NCBI GenBank assembly: GCA_021730635.1
Contig: JAJNNC010000005.1
Span: 62,001 to 126,000 of the forward strand
Length of the DNA stretch: 64,000 nt
Reading direction: 5' to 3'
Source: Catalimonadaceae bacterium JC749
Lineage (GTDB): Bacteria > Bacteroidota > Bacteroidia > Cytophagales > Cyclobacteriaceae
Part shown: in pieces, positions 34,954 through 44,410 of the stretch
Numbering within the stretch: the first letter of the stretch is position 1
How the letters are laid out: the number at the start of each line of letters is the position of its first letter
Translations under genes and position numbers: made by a program
Notes under the pieces: model-generated
What the model was told of the DNA's origin: nothing
The model's database searches: none
Seen by the model: the letters and a program-made list of their open reading frames with translations, nothing else

Positions 34954-35529
34954 TCATGAGAGATGATTTGATTGGATATGCTGCAACACAAAGTTAAGCC
35001 GTTGAGAGAGGGTAGTTTTGGGAACCTCTATCAACTCATAATCGTATTGCCGGTAAGTGTCTATCATATTTTCATAGGTCTGCACCGCTTCCTCCCAGTT
35101 TTGTTTCCGTTCATTGTCTGTTTTGTATATCTCAAACCAGGGAGGAAGAATAAACACTTTTGAATGGTACCTGTAGCATCGGGCGTAGCGATCCATTTCT
35201 TCCGTAATTTCCATATTGATCAGGGTCGCATAACACAAAGTGTCCAACAGGCCCCGGTCAAAGAAGACTGTCTCATTGGGGTATTGACTCGCTTTTTCAT
35301 AGCTGTCGACAGAACGCTCCAGCATCAGTTGGGCATACAAAACCTTGTCTTTCCAGGGTAGGGCGTCTCCATCTACTTTCATTTGTTCCTGGATGATGGT
35401 TCTGGCCACTTCGGCCATACAGCTAAACCCCTGCCGGGCCAAAGCATGGAGCAGGGTCGTTTTGCCCACCCCCGGTCCGCCTGTGATCATATAAAAGTTA
35501 GGTTGGTCTCTGGGTTCAATCGTAATCAT
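34954..35529 (-). CDS. AAA_28-type ATP-binding protein
   Basis: A 191-residue P-loop protein. Walker A is GGPGVGKTT (17-25), followed by HALARQGFSCMAEVARTIIQ and VFFDRGLLDTLCYA, the DRG motif after the second strand, then KVFILPPWFEIYKTDNERKQ. This motif order is that of the AAA_28 (NadR/Ttd14-like) group of small nucleotide-binding proteins, many annotated only as ATPases or predicted kinases. The substrate is unknown. It is divergent from the 55-residue small gene. Confidence 0.85.
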   Translation of the reverse strand: MITIEPRDQPNFYMITGGPGVGKTTLLHALARQGFSCMAEVARTIIQEQMKVDGDALPWKDKVLYAQLMLERSVDSYEKASQYPNETVFFDRGLLDTLCYATLINMEITEEMDRYARCYRYHSKVFILPPWFEIYKTDNERKQNWEEAVQTYENMIDTYRQYDYELIEVPKTTLSQRLNFVLQHIQSNHLS

Positions 35530-35634
35530 ACTTTACAGAATGTTAATAACTTTTTTTTATAAGAATATTTAAGGTAATGGCATCGGCGGCAGAAAGTTTT
35601 CTCATGATTATACTGCCACTGTAAGAAAAGGAAA

Positions 35635-35802
35635 GTGAAAATAGCAGGTGAAATTCTTTTCCTTGACCTCTCTGACGATGAAAAAAAACTGATTATCCAG
35701 TTGTTAAAAGGGATAGAACCTAAGCAGGCCAAACTGGCCTTGGAAGCCAGGCATACCGACCTGCAGGTTATCAAGGAAAAAATGATGGAAAGCAGGCTGT
35801 AA
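35635..35802 (+). CDS. 55-residue helical small protein, unknown
   Basis: The frame GTG 35635 to TAA 35802 encodes (M)KIAGEILFLDLSDDEKKL, then IIQLLKGIEPKQAKLALEAR and HTDLQVIKEKMMESRL. The composition is that of a real soluble protein with two or three amphipathic helices, unlike the neighbouring shadow frames. No in-frame ATG exists before residue 48 and a TGA lies 33 bp upstream, so GTG is the likely start. It is divergent from the AAA ATPase gene (105 bp shared) and converges on the winged-helix gene. No family is recognised. Confidence 0.5.
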   Translation: MKIAGEILFLDLSDDEKKLIIQLLKGIEPKQAKLALEARHTDLQVIKEKMMESRL

Positions 35803-35852
35803 AAATTTTCCTCCGGAGTGGCTTCCTCAGGGCAGTGTTCATTGATGAAAAC

Positions 35853-36959
35853 CTATAACCCTACCATGGCCTGGCATTGTATGACCGTGTCCATTTCCAT
35901 GAACTGTCCAAAGCGTGCTGCCGCTTCCCGCACTGCCTGCTCTTGTGATACATTCAGGGGATAAAAATACTTCACCTCTATATGTACCTTATCTTTTTTA
36001 AAGGTTCGTTCCCACAAACCGACTACTTTTCCACCAATCACGACGATAGGCTTAAAAATGCCGTTACCCGTCATGGTTTCTTGCGCCATAAAAGAATCAA
36101 GAGAAGCAGACCTGTCCTTATAGCTGACCATAAACTCATCAAAAACAGGTAAAAACAACACCTTCTCAGGATCGGTGTTTTCTGTAGAAAGTGAAGGAGA
36201 GTACCAGTAAGTGTGGTCATCCACTGTCATGGTCTGCCAATGAGAGGCGGTCAACGCCAGCGCCTGTCGAGCCTGGGTGTAGGTAAGCCCCGACCACCAG
36301 GCAAAATCATACTGGGTAGCGGGGCCATGGCTGGTAAAATACCGGATAGCCAGAGCAGCCAAAGCTTCGCTTTCTGTCAGGGCAGGGGTAGGAGGTACTC
36401 TTTCTTCCAGCAAAGCATAGGTAAATTGCTTTCCACGTCTGGGGCCACTGCAGATAAGACCCTCCAGTTCGGCATTCATGATCATTAAGTTCGTCCGGAG
36501 CTCACTCGTGTCGATGCCCTGCCTGTTGAGTGCCAGTACAAGTTCCGAACGCGTCAGGTAATGGTGATCCATCAGCGACTTTTCAAAAATAGCATTACAA
36601 CGATTCAGGAGGGATGCATCCAGAGCGTATTTCCGGCACAGGGAGGCATTGAGTTTTCGGATGCGAGGTGCCGTAAGAGATAGCATCCAACGAATATCAT
36701 CGGGAGCCACAAAGTGCCAGGTAGGTCGTAGCAAATGCGTCCGGATAATGTCACCCTGTGCAAAGGCATGCTCCACAACCTTTTCCGAAACGGAAAGCCG
36801 GAGGCCAAGGGCCCACTTTGCCATTGCATAATCCTGCGCCTGCATCGCCCCAAAGTAACGGACCATGTCTTGAGGAGTGGTCAAATGGGTGCCGCTCAGT
36901 TGCTGGTTTACCATGCGGTATTTTGCGATGTCCTGTAAGTGCATAGGGGTTGTTTTCAT
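35853..36959 (-). CDS. Winged-helix DNA-binding domain protein (HTH_42 / YcaQ-like family)
   Basis: A 368-residue protein of the family that includes YcaQ/AlkX DNA glycosylases and many single-gene homologues. Signatures are RMVNQQLSGTHLTTPQDMVRYFGAMQAQDYAMAKWALGLR at the N-terminus, IRTHLLRPTWHFVAPDDIRWML, and LFLPVFDEFMVSYKDR near residue 270, then VVIGGKVVGLWER. The Q-A-Q-D motif (near 42-45) is the one implicated in the glycosylases. Function here is not proven; DNA repair is the best guess. It is a single gene with an 97-bp gap to the epoxide hydrolase upstream. Confidence 0.85.
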   Translation of the reverse strand: MKTTPMHLQDIAKYRMVNQQLSGTHLTTPQDMVRYFGAMQAQDYAMAKWALGLRLSVSEKVVEHAFAQGDIIRTHLLRPTWHFVAPDDIRWMLSLTAPRIRKLNASLCRKYALDASLLNRCNAIFEKSLMDHHYLTRSELVLALNRQGIDTSELRTNLMIMNAELEGLICSGPRRGKQFTYALLEERVPPTPALTESEALAALAIRYFTSHGPATQYDFAWWSGLTYTQARQALALTASHWQTMTVDDHTYWYSPSLSTENTDPEKVLFLPVFDEFMVSYKDRSASLDSFMAQETMTGNGIFKPIVVIGGKVVGLWERTFKKDKVHIEVKYFYPLNVSQEQAVREAAARFGQFMEMDTVIQCQAMVGL

Positions 36960-37056
36960 AGTTTTTTTGACAGTAAGTCTCCAACATCGATTCGATGAAA
37001 TTGAAGTTCACAAGGGATTGATGAAAAAACTATAATTTAACTTGAGTATCGCCACG

Positions 37057-38220
37057 TCAGCCAGCTTCTTCTGACAGAGCTTCATAAAAGAAAGTCCTTA
37101 CCTCCTGCACAAACAGCGCTGGCTGTTCCAGGGCGGCAAAGTGCCCTCCTTTCGGCATTTTTGTAAATCGCTGCACATTGACCATGCGTTCCGCCCATTC
37201 TCTGGGAAAAGGAGCATCTCCCGGAAAAAGGGCTACTCCGGTTGGCGTTTCTACCCGGGGTTCCGGCTTAGGCCCCCCCTGGCCTGCATAGGCAGCTCTG
37301 GCGGTTTCCAGATACATTCTGATAGAGGAATTGATGGTTTGCGTTACCCAGTAGATCATGATGTTGGTGAGCAGTTCATCTTTGGTAAAGCTGTTTTCAA
37401 GATGCCCCTGGTTATCACTCCAGGCATTAAATTTCTCCAAAATCCAGGAAGCTAACCCTACGGGAGAATCATTCAGGGCGTAGCCCAAGGTTTGCGGCTT
37501 GGTAGATTGAAGCATATTGTAAGCGCCTTCCGTCATCCACCAATGTTGGATGAATTTGCCAAACTCCCGCTCGGCGGGCGTCAGGGTGCTCCAGTCTTCA
37601 CTGCCATTTGGATAGCCCACATCCGTAAGATGAATGGCTTTCACCTGTTCAGGATAGCGTTGGGCCAGAGATTTGGTCACAGAGGTACCCATATCGCCCC
37701 CCAGGGCATAGAAAGTGTCATAGCCTAACACCTCTTTCATTAAAGTTACCCATAGGTCCGCGATCTGCTCGCCGTTCATGGCTACCCGCTCCGAGAATCC
37801 AAAACCCGGCATAGAAGGAACCACCACATCAAAAGACTGATCGGTGTCACCCTCATAGCGCTCGGGATCTGTCAGCATCGGAATGACCTTGTAAAAGCGG
37901 TAAAAGCTATCCGGCCACCCATGGGTAAGGAGGAGAGGTTTGGGGTTTTTACCTTTTCCCTTTACATGAATGAAGTGAATGCCTGTGCCCTCTATTTCCG
38001 TTTTATAATGTGGAAATTGATTAAGGGCTGCTTCGTGTTGACGCCAGTCGTAGTGATGCTGCCAATAATCGACGAGTTCTCTTAAATAAGTCGGATTGGT
38101 ACCATATTGCCAACCGGCTTCTTTGGGTTCATCGGTCCAGCGGGTTTGGCGAAGCCTTGTCTGAAGGTCGTCTAGTACGGATTGTGGAATGTCAATGGTA
38201 AAAGGCTGTAGCTGTGTCAT
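37057..38220 (-). CDS. Epoxide hydrolase, alpha/beta-hydrolase fold with EHN domain
   Basis: A 387-residue enzyme beginning with the epoxide-hydrolase N-terminal domain (FTIDIPQSVLDDLQTRLRQT, WQYGTNPTYLRELVDYW). The alpha/beta core has the oxyanion motif HGWPDS (100-105), the nucleophile D176 in GGDMGT and the base His in MPKGGHFAALEQP near the end. Residue order and length match microsomal-type epoxide hydrolases, which open epoxides to diols. No signal peptide is seen, so it acts in the cytoplasm. The neighbouring oxidoreductase and HxlR genes hint at a detoxification neighbourhood, though not one operon. Confidence 0.93.
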   Translation of the reverse strand: MTQLQPFTIDIPQSVLDDLQTRLRQTRWTDEPKEAGWQYGTNPTYLRELVDYWQHHYDWRQHEAALNQFPHYKTEIEGTGIHFIHVKGKGKNPKPLLLTHGWPDSFYRFYKVIPMLTDPERYEGDTDQSFDVVVPSMPGFGFSERVAMNGEQIADLWVTLMKEVLGYDTFYALGGDMGTSVTKSLAQRYPEQVKAIHLTDVGYPNGSEDWSTLTPAEREFGKFIQHWWMTEGAYNMLQSTKPQTLGYALNDSPVGLASWILEKFNAWSDNQGHLENSFTKDELLTNIMIYWVTQTINSSIRMYLETARAAYAGQGGPKPEPRVETPTGVALFPGDAPFPREWAERMVNVQRFTKMPKGGHFAALEQPALFVQEVRTFFYEALSEEAG

Positions 38221-38417
38221 CTTGCGTTTACAGTTAAGGTTGCTACGAGTGAAAAATGATGGTCTTCTAAAGTTGATAGTTCAAAGGTAAAGGCGAACAG
38301 TGACAACCCTATGTCAGTTGAAAAGGAAATCATTCGTTTTTTTTAAAGGCACCGGCGAAGTTGCTCGCTTCATCCTGCTACAGACACATTCCTTGTGGGC
38401 CTGATCCTTATTCCTTC

Positions 38418-38984
38418 TCATCGTTGTGCCAGTTTCAGGATAGTATTCCAGTTGCGTGTGGTCATGTTTTTTCCAAATTCTTTTTCCAGGATACTCATGG
38501 CATCTACAGTGCGTGATATAGCAAGGTCAAGCACACTGAAAACAGTGCGGTCTATGATGGCGATGATGCTGAAGGATTCATCCGGTGAAGTATAGGGTAA
38601 AGAAAGACGATGGATAGGAGTATCGCTCAGAAAGCTCGCATAAAGGCGAATGGAGGGGGTAACCTGAATGTCTTTGAAGGGATTGGCTGTCACTAATTGC
38701 TGTATATGATCTTGCGAATGAACAATAACAGGTATAGAAAAACCAAACGTATCTTTCAGCCGGGCTGCGATCAATGGGGTGAGCGCTGCTTCCTGGTCCG
38801 GTGCAGCTTTGAACAACACATTACCGGTATTCAGAAGTGTTTTGGCAGGGCCATATCCCATACTGTCAAAAGATTGCCGAAGAGTAGCCATGGGAACCTT
38901 ATGATAGCCTCCCACATTGATCCCCCGCAGCAGGGCAATATAAGTTTGTTGACTAGCCGGTGTGATTGTTTTCATACTATTCAT
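38418..38984 (-). CDS. DUF1697 family protein
   Basis: A 188-residue protein with the DUF1697 signature TYIALLRGINVGGYHKVPMATL near residues 14-33, then LLNTGNVLFKA and the C-terminal FGKNMTTRNWNTILKLAQ. The family is widespread, with no agreed function. Either Met1 (38984) or Met4 (38975) could be the start; the 12 or so residues before the domain are unusual only in being polar. Confidence 0.93.
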   Translation of the reverse strand: MNSMKTITPASQQTYIALLRGINVGGYHKVPMATLRQSFDSMGYGPAKTLLNTGNVLFKAAPDQEAALTPLIAARLKDTFGFSIPVIVHSQDHIQQLVTANPFKDIQVTPSIRLYASFLSDTPIHRLSLPYTSPDESFSIIAIIDRTVFSVLDLAISRTVDAMSILEKEFGKNMTTRNWNTILKLAQR

Positions 38985-39215
38985 CCTAATAACCGGGTGA
39001 GCCTTTCATGAACCGGATGATGAAATGATTCCAGGTTATATACATCCATACTTGATCGGCCTGGAAAGGTTTCAATCGCTGACGGCTTGCCCTGCGTTTT
39101 GCCCATTCTGGTGTGGCGACAGGAAGAGACACCCGTAAATAAATGTTCGTTGCCTGGGTATGAAAATGAAGGTGGTGTGTCTAACAGATAGGCTACCTCC
39201 TGACCATACGATACT

Positions 39216-42092
39216 ATGAAGTGTACCAAGCGCATGCTACCCTTATCTCTCTTGCTCAATTTTTTTTCTGCCCCTGTTGCCTTTTTCTTATCTGCTTTAT
39301 GTTTCATGCTCCTTTATCATCCAACTTCCGGTCAGAATCCTTATGTGATCAACAATCCGGTGTTGCCTGGCGTAAGAGATGTGGGTGCCCTCAAATTTAA
39401 CGGAGAATATTATCTGGGTGGTATGGGTACCGACGGGGGCTTTTACCGGTCCAAAGATATGGTTCACTGGGAAGGGCCTGTGCATGTGTTTTCCATGCAA
39501 AATGACTGGACACCCGGCCGGGCGTCTGAAGATCACCAAATCCATGCCGGGGATATCAACTATATCAACGGAAAGTTTCATTTCTACTGGTCTGTCAATC
39601 ATTGGCAGCAGGATACCATGGTGGTACATATCGGCCATGCCGTTTCTTCTCATATCCTGGGCCCTTATGAAGAACCTGTGAAAAATATCTGGTTTGACAA
39701 CAGGATCGATCCGGCCCTTTTTATGGATGACGACAGAAAACTGTATTTCTATACCGTAAAATTCACGGATGGCAACACCATCTGGGGCAATGCCATGATC
39801 CATCCGGGAAAACTGTCGGAGCACCCGCAGTATCTGTTTGCCTCCCTGCCCCATACCTGGGAAACCTACGACAACCGGGTAGCTGAAGGCCCCTGGGTAA
39901 TTAAATACAGGGATCAGTATTATATGATGTACAATGCCAATCATACCTCACCCCACTGGGGCAACTATGCCTTGGGTGTGGCCGTGGCCGATCATCCCCT
40001 GGGTTTTGATCATGGGAATAAATACCCCTTTCCCGTAGTAGAATCCAATCAGGTTTATCTGGAAGATAACTTCGTAGACATTCTCCGTTACCAGACTGAC
40101 GCACCGGGGGTGTGGTCCATGACTACGGAAAAACCTATTTCCCAATGGACAAAACCATCATTTCAGGCAACAGGCTGGCAGCAAGGCAAAACAGGTTTTG
40201 GTTCTGATCCGGTGAAGAACACGGCCGTACGGGTGATTCGTACTCCCTGGCAAACGGAAAATCTCTGGATACGCAAAAACTTTTCCCTGGACCTCCAGAA
40301 GAAACATCAATACAGGATGAGAATACACCATGACGGCGATACCGAAGTGTATTTGAACGGCCATCAGCTTTATCACAAAGAAGGACGTCATTATACCTCC
40401 TGGCCTCTCGATGAACAGGCCATGTCCTGGTTAAAGCAGGGTGACAACCTGCTGGCAGTTCACAGCCGGCGAGGCACAAGGTCAGGGTATCTCGATGTAT
40501 CCCTGTTTGATATGCGGGATCAGCCAGGAGATGACATATTGTTTGTTTCCGGACAACCCAGCCTTGTTCGTGGGCCGAATGGATTGGAATGGTGGCTGAT
40601 CTATTTTACACAGAAAAATGGCGCCTTTACCAGTCAGTTTATCGACCGTGTGCTGTTCTTTGATAAAGAGTTATATGTAGACGGACCTACAGCAGCGAAT
40701 ACGCCGGGTTATCATCCCCTGCCGGCGAAAGCTTCCTTTAGCGATAACTTTGATGCAGGGTCAACCCCTGATCTGGATAAAGGATGGCAAATCCTCAGGG
40801 GAGAATGGCAGCAGCAACAGGGAGAAATGGTACAAACTGCAGAGGCTGTCGGGCATGCGTTGGTCAATCGTCAGCCTGCCATGCATTACCTCTTTGAGGC
40901 TGGGATAAAATTCAACGACGCCAACCCTGGAAAAGTGGGTTTCTATGCCTGTTGGGAGGATGAAAATAACTGGCTACAGGTATTGCTGGACCAGAAAGAA
41001 AAAAAATGGACCTATGTGCTGAAAGAAAACGGTAAGACACAATCGGCCTCCTATGCGTTATTTGCTGACTTTGATTTCCAGGCGTATCATACACTCACCA
41101 TCCAGAAAAACGCACATCTGTTTACCATCCGAATTGATCAGCTGCCAGCACCGGGAAAGCCTGCCATCGAGACGCGCTTACAAGGGAAAGGCATCCCCGG
41201 ACTGTACACGGAAAATGCCCGGGCATCTTTCGACGGCGTACTTTTTACCTTGGGATGGGATGAGTTTGATCAGCATATCCGGGGATGGCAGGCCCAGACC
41301 GATAACATTGAAGCCGAGGCCTCCTGGGAAGTCAAGGAAGATGGCCTTTGGCAGACACAGGCTTCAGGAACCCATCAGGTATTCAAGGGCGATGTATTGC
41401 TACAGTATGAGGTGAGTTTGCAGGTTACCGCCGCTGATTTTCAACAAGGAGGAAAAGCGGGGCTGTATCCGGTGTATATAGATGCTGACAATTATCTGAA
41501 AGTTGTGATCGATTACCAGCAACAAGCGCTGGTCGTCAGGGGGGTAAAAGAAGGTCAGACGGTCCTCTCTGAGGAAATACCCTTACACCGTCGCCAACCT
41601 TATTTTGCGGATATGCGGTATACAGATTTCACGGAAAAAAGGTTTTCACTGAAAGCACCGGCTTTGGTTAGCGCCCTGGAATTTTATAAAACGCCCCATT
41701 TCCTGCCCGATACTGTCATCGAGAACATACAGGAGCAGTTGGACATTGACTACAGGTCGGAGGGCCAATGGCGTCCGCTGCCGGTGTATCACCAAGAAAG
41801 CACTGATCATCCGGCCTTTGAAAAGATCTCTTTCGATCCGGTCCGTGCTGACGCACTCCGACTGGTCAATCGGTTGAATCAAAACAATGTGTATAAAATC
41901 ATGGTGCATGAAAACGTAAAATCCAGCTATCATTTACGGGTAGCGAAACGCCAGGATATTGTGGTCTTGATCGTGGATGGTAAGGAGGTGCTGTGCACCA
42001 GAAATCTCTGGCCTGCGTCCCGGGTAGGATTGGTGACAGAGGATAGTCAGGTGCAGTACAATGGCATTATGTATTATCACTTGCCATCCTGA
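39216..42092 (+). CDS. Exported multidomain GH43 glycoside hydrolase with an inserted jelly-roll-like domain
   Basis: A 958-residue protein with an N-terminal signal (hydrophobic to about residue 38, ending TSGQ). The five-bladed propeller of GH43 starts at about 45 with the three catalytic carboxylates in place: D55 (VRDVGALKFNGEYYLGG), D165 (IDPALFMDDDRKLYF) and E224 (VAEGPWVIKYRDQYYMMY). After about residue 285 a segment of roughly 150 residues resembles a beta-galactosidase-like jelly-roll (TAVRVIRTPWQTENLWIRKNF, HHDGDTEVYLNGHQLYH, NLLAVHSRRG). A last propeller strand (PSLVRGPNGLEWWLIYFTQK) follows. The C-terminal 450 residues hold two more beta-sandwich modules. It probably releases arabinose or xylose from side chains. 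GH51 follows 103 bp downstream. Confidence 0.8.
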   Translation: MKCTKRMLPLSLLLNFFSAPVAFFLSALCFMLLYHPTSGQNPYVINNPVLPGVRDVGALKFNGEYYLGGMGTDGGFYRSKDMVHWEGPVHVFSMQNDWTPGRASEDHQIHAGDINYINGKFHFYWSVNHWQQDTMVVHIGHAVSSHILGPYEEPVKNIWFDNRIDPALFMDDDRKLYFYTVKFTDGNTIWGNAMIHPGKLSEHPQYLFASLPHTWETYDNRVAEGPWVIKYRDQYYMMYNANHTSPHWGNYALGVAVADHPLGFDHGNKYPFPVVESNQVYLEDNFVDILRYQTDAPGVWSMTTEKPISQWTKPSFQATGWQQGKTGFGSDPVKNTAVRVIRTPWQTENLWIRKNFSLDLQKKHQYRMRIHHDGDTEVYLNGHQLYHKEGRHYTSWPLDEQAMSWLKQGDNLLAVHSRRGTRSGYLDVSLFDMRDQPGDDILFVSGQPSLVRGPNGLEWWLIYFTQKNGAFTSQFIDRVLFFDKELYVDGPTAANTPGYHPLPAKASFSDNFDAGSTPDLDKGWQILRGEWQQQQGEMVQTAEAVGHALVNRQPAMHYLFEAGIKFNDANPGKVGFYACWEDENNWLQVLLDQKEKKWTYVLKENGKTQSASYALFADFDFQAYHTLTIQKNAHLFTIRIDQLPAPGKPAIETRLQGKGIPGLYTENARASFDGVLFTLGWDEFDQHIRGWQAQTDNIEAEASWEVKEDGLWQTQASGTHQVFKGDVLLQYEVSLQVTAADFQQGGKAGLYPVYIDADNYLKVVIDYQQQALVVRGVKEGQTVLSEEIPLHRRQPYFADMRYTDFTEKRFSLKAPALVSALEFYKTPHFLPDTVIENIQEQLDIDYRSEGQWRPLPVYHQESTDHPAFEKISFDPVRADALRLVNRLNQNNVYKIMVHENVKSSYHLRVAKRQDIVVLIVDGKEVLCTRNLWPASRVGLVTEDSQVQYNGIMYYHLPS

Positions 42093-42195
42093 GTGTTTTG
42101 AGGAACGCACCACCCTATAAGCATAATGGATTGGCCAACCGGTTGAAATCAGTTTCTGACAGGGCTGGCTGCTAAACTTTTAAACAAAATGTATC

Positions 42196-44241
42196 ATGAA
42201 AGGTATCAAGCTTCTCACCATGACCTATCTCCAGGCAACCCGGTTGAAGTCAGGCATATTCAGTCTACTGCTATGTAGCAGCTTCTTACTTTCTGAGGCA
42301 CAGTCCAACCTTGAGGCCAACATCATCATTCAGGCCGATCAGGTAGAAGGGCAACTCAGTCCAATGCTCTACGGACAATTTATAGAGTTCATGTACGAAG
42401 GCATCAAGGGCGGCTTGCACGCTGAAATGGTGCGCAACAGAAGTTTTGAGGAAGTGCCCAATGGCATAGGCCTTTCCCGCTATTGGGAGCGGTATCCGGA
42501 CGACAGAAATGATGATTACGCCCTTTCTTTTCATTGGGATGATTCCATCGCTTATCCGGTGAAGACTGCCTTCTTCGAGAATCCACCGGTACAGCATGCC
42601 CTGAAAGTAAGGCTGGGGAAAGGGGTGGTGCAGCGGCATGGTATTTATCAGGCACGCCTTCCGATACAGGCTGGTATGGCTTATCAGGGGTATGTGTGGA
42701 TGAAAACCACAGGATATGAGGGACGGGTACTCGTGGCTGTAGAACAGGATAGGGTAGGAGGAGAAATCTATGCTGAGGCAGAAATTGATCAGGTAAGTGG
42801 CGACTGGAAGCAGTATACCTTTGTGCTGACTCCTCAAAAAACGGATCTCCTGGCAAAGTTGGCTATTTTATTTGAAGGAGTAGGAGAGATCTGGATAGAT
42901 CAGGTATCTCTCCTGCCCGACGAAGCTGTGGGAGCTGTTCGCAAAGATGTTTTTGAAGCAGTGAAGGCCCTACAACCTGCCTTTATTCGCTGGCCCGGGG
43001 GCAACGTAGCCCAGGATTACCACTGGCAGTGGGGCATAGGGCCCAGAGATCAACGACCCGTCTGGCCCAACTTATCCTGGAAAAATGAGCCGGAGCCCAG
43101 TGATTTTGGCACCGATGAATTCATAGCGTTTTGCAGGGATGTAGGGGCGGAACCTACCATTACCGTCAATGTGGAAGGGTTGGGTGCTACCGCGGAAGAA
43201 GCCGCCGCCTGGGTAGCATACTGTAACAGTCCGGCTACTTCTCACTATGGTGCCATGCGGGCGGCTCACGGCCATCCGGAACCCTATGCGGTCAAATATT
43301 GGGAAATTGGCAATGAAATCTGGGGTGATTGGGTAAGAGGGCATTCCGATGCAACCACCTATGCTCAAAACTACAACCGTTATGTGGCAGCCATGCGGGC
43401 AGTAGATTCCACCATACAGTTCATTGCGGTAGGAGACAATAATATGGAGTGGAATCGTACGGTGCTGCGGCTCTCAGGCAAAAACATGGATTACCTGGCC
43501 ATCCATCATTATTATGGGGAAAAACAAATGAACAACGATGCCGGTAACCTGATGGCGCGCCCTCTTTTTTATGAACGGTTCTACCAGGAGGTAGAACAGA
43601 TGATCCGTAAAGAAGTGCCCAACCATACCCTTCAGCTGGCTATCAACGAATGGGGGCTGGATCTGCCGGAAGCACGACAGTACTCTATGGAATCCGCTTT
43701 GTATGGTGCCCGCCTCATGCATGTGTTCGAGCGGCGTAGCCCGGTGGTAGCCATGAGCGCTGTATCAGATTTAATCAACGGATGGCCGGGAGGTATCATA
43801 CAGGCAAGCCGCCACCAGGTTTTCTTTTCTCCCTTGTATCATCTCAACCGCCTGTATCAGGAACATCGGGGTAAAGAGCGTTTGAAGACACTTGTCAAAA
43901 GTCCTTCTTTCGATACCAGCCAGGAGGGCAAAGGTATTCCTTCTATAGATGCTGTAGTGAGCCGTAGCGCCAATGGAAAACAAATTTATATCAAAGTCAT
44001 TAATACAAGCCATGAAAAAGCCATTGAAGTTAGTTTCGACGTAAAGGGCACTTCTCTCAAGACCGAAGCCACCTGGGATCTTCTGACCGCTGATGATCTG
44101 AAAACCCACAATAGCTTTCGAACACCCGAAGCCATTGTGCCCCATCGTCGAAAAATCCAGGGGGGCACTCATTTTAAAGCCATGCTGCCGCAGCATTCAG
44201 TATCGGTGATCAGTCTTCAGGTTGATCCTTCAGAACCCTGA
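42196..44241 (+). CDS. Alpha-L-arabinofuranosidase, GH51
   Basis: A 681-residue exported enzyme. After a signal peptide (about 1-35, ending SEAQ) comes a beta-sandwich with carbohydrate-binding character (45-240), then the (beta/alpha)8 domain with RWPGGN, the acid/base E374 in WEIGNEIWG and the nucleophile E485 in INEWG, and a C-terminal beta domain (IYIKVINTSHEKAIEV). These features place it in GH51, which cuts terminal alpha-L-arabinofuranose from arabinan or arabinoxylan. It is the clearest substrate indicator of the locus. It lies between the GH43 gene and the sigma factor gene. Confidence 0.95.
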   Translation: MKGIKLLTMTYLQATRLKSGIFSLLLCSSFLLSEAQSNLEANIIIQADQVEGQLSPMLYGQFIEFMYEGIKGGLHAEMVRNRSFEEVPNGIGLSRYWERYPDDRNDDYALSFHWDDSIAYPVKTAFFENPPVQHALKVRLGKGVVQRHGIYQARLPIQAGMAYQGYVWMKTTGYEGRVLVAVEQDRVGGEIYAEAEIDQVSGDWKQYTFVLTPQKTDLLAKLAILFEGVGEIWIDQVSLLPDEAVGAVRKDVFEAVKALQPAFIRWPGGNVAQDYHWQWGIGPRDQRPVWPNLSWKNEPEPSDFGTDEFIAFCRDVGAEPTITVNVEGLGATAEEAAAWVAYCNSPATSHYGAMRAAHGHPEPYAVKYWEIGNEIWGDWVRGHSDATTYAQNYNRYVAAMRAVDSTIQFIAVGDNNMEWNRTVLRLSGKNMDYLAIHHYYGEKQMNNDAGNLMARPLFYERFYQEVEQMIRKEVPNHTLQLAINEWGLDLPEARQYSMESALYGARLMHVFERRSPVVAMSAVSDLINGWPGGIIQASRHQVFFSPLYHLNRLYQEHRGKERLKTLVKSPSFDTSQEGKGIPSIDAVVSRSANGKQIYIKVINTSHEKAIEVSFDVKGTSLKTEATWDLLTADDLKTHNSFRTPEAIVPHRRKIQGGTHFKAMLPQHSVSVISLQVDPSEP

Positions 44242-44410
44242 GCCAGAAAAAATGTCTCAAGGCACTTTGTGGCCCTGCCTTTAGAAATAACCAAATAGAA
44301 ATGAAAAAAAATATCAATTTTTAAAGAAGCACTCAAAAATTAACTTTAAAATAAGTAAGTTAGTAAATATAATCCCGATGCAGAGATCATCCAATCACTA
44401 TCTTTAGTGT

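Noticed and set aside
34745-34957. Minus-strand 70-codon frame whose ATG overlaps the AAA ATPase stop as ATGA
   Set aside because: The coupling looks attractive, but the product has no recognisable features and runs into the convergent SDR gene.
38981-39307. Minus-strand 108-codon frame ending in an ATGA overlap with the DUF1697 start
   Set aside because: It overlaps the GH43 signal-peptide region, has a basic low-quality start and no recognisable domain.
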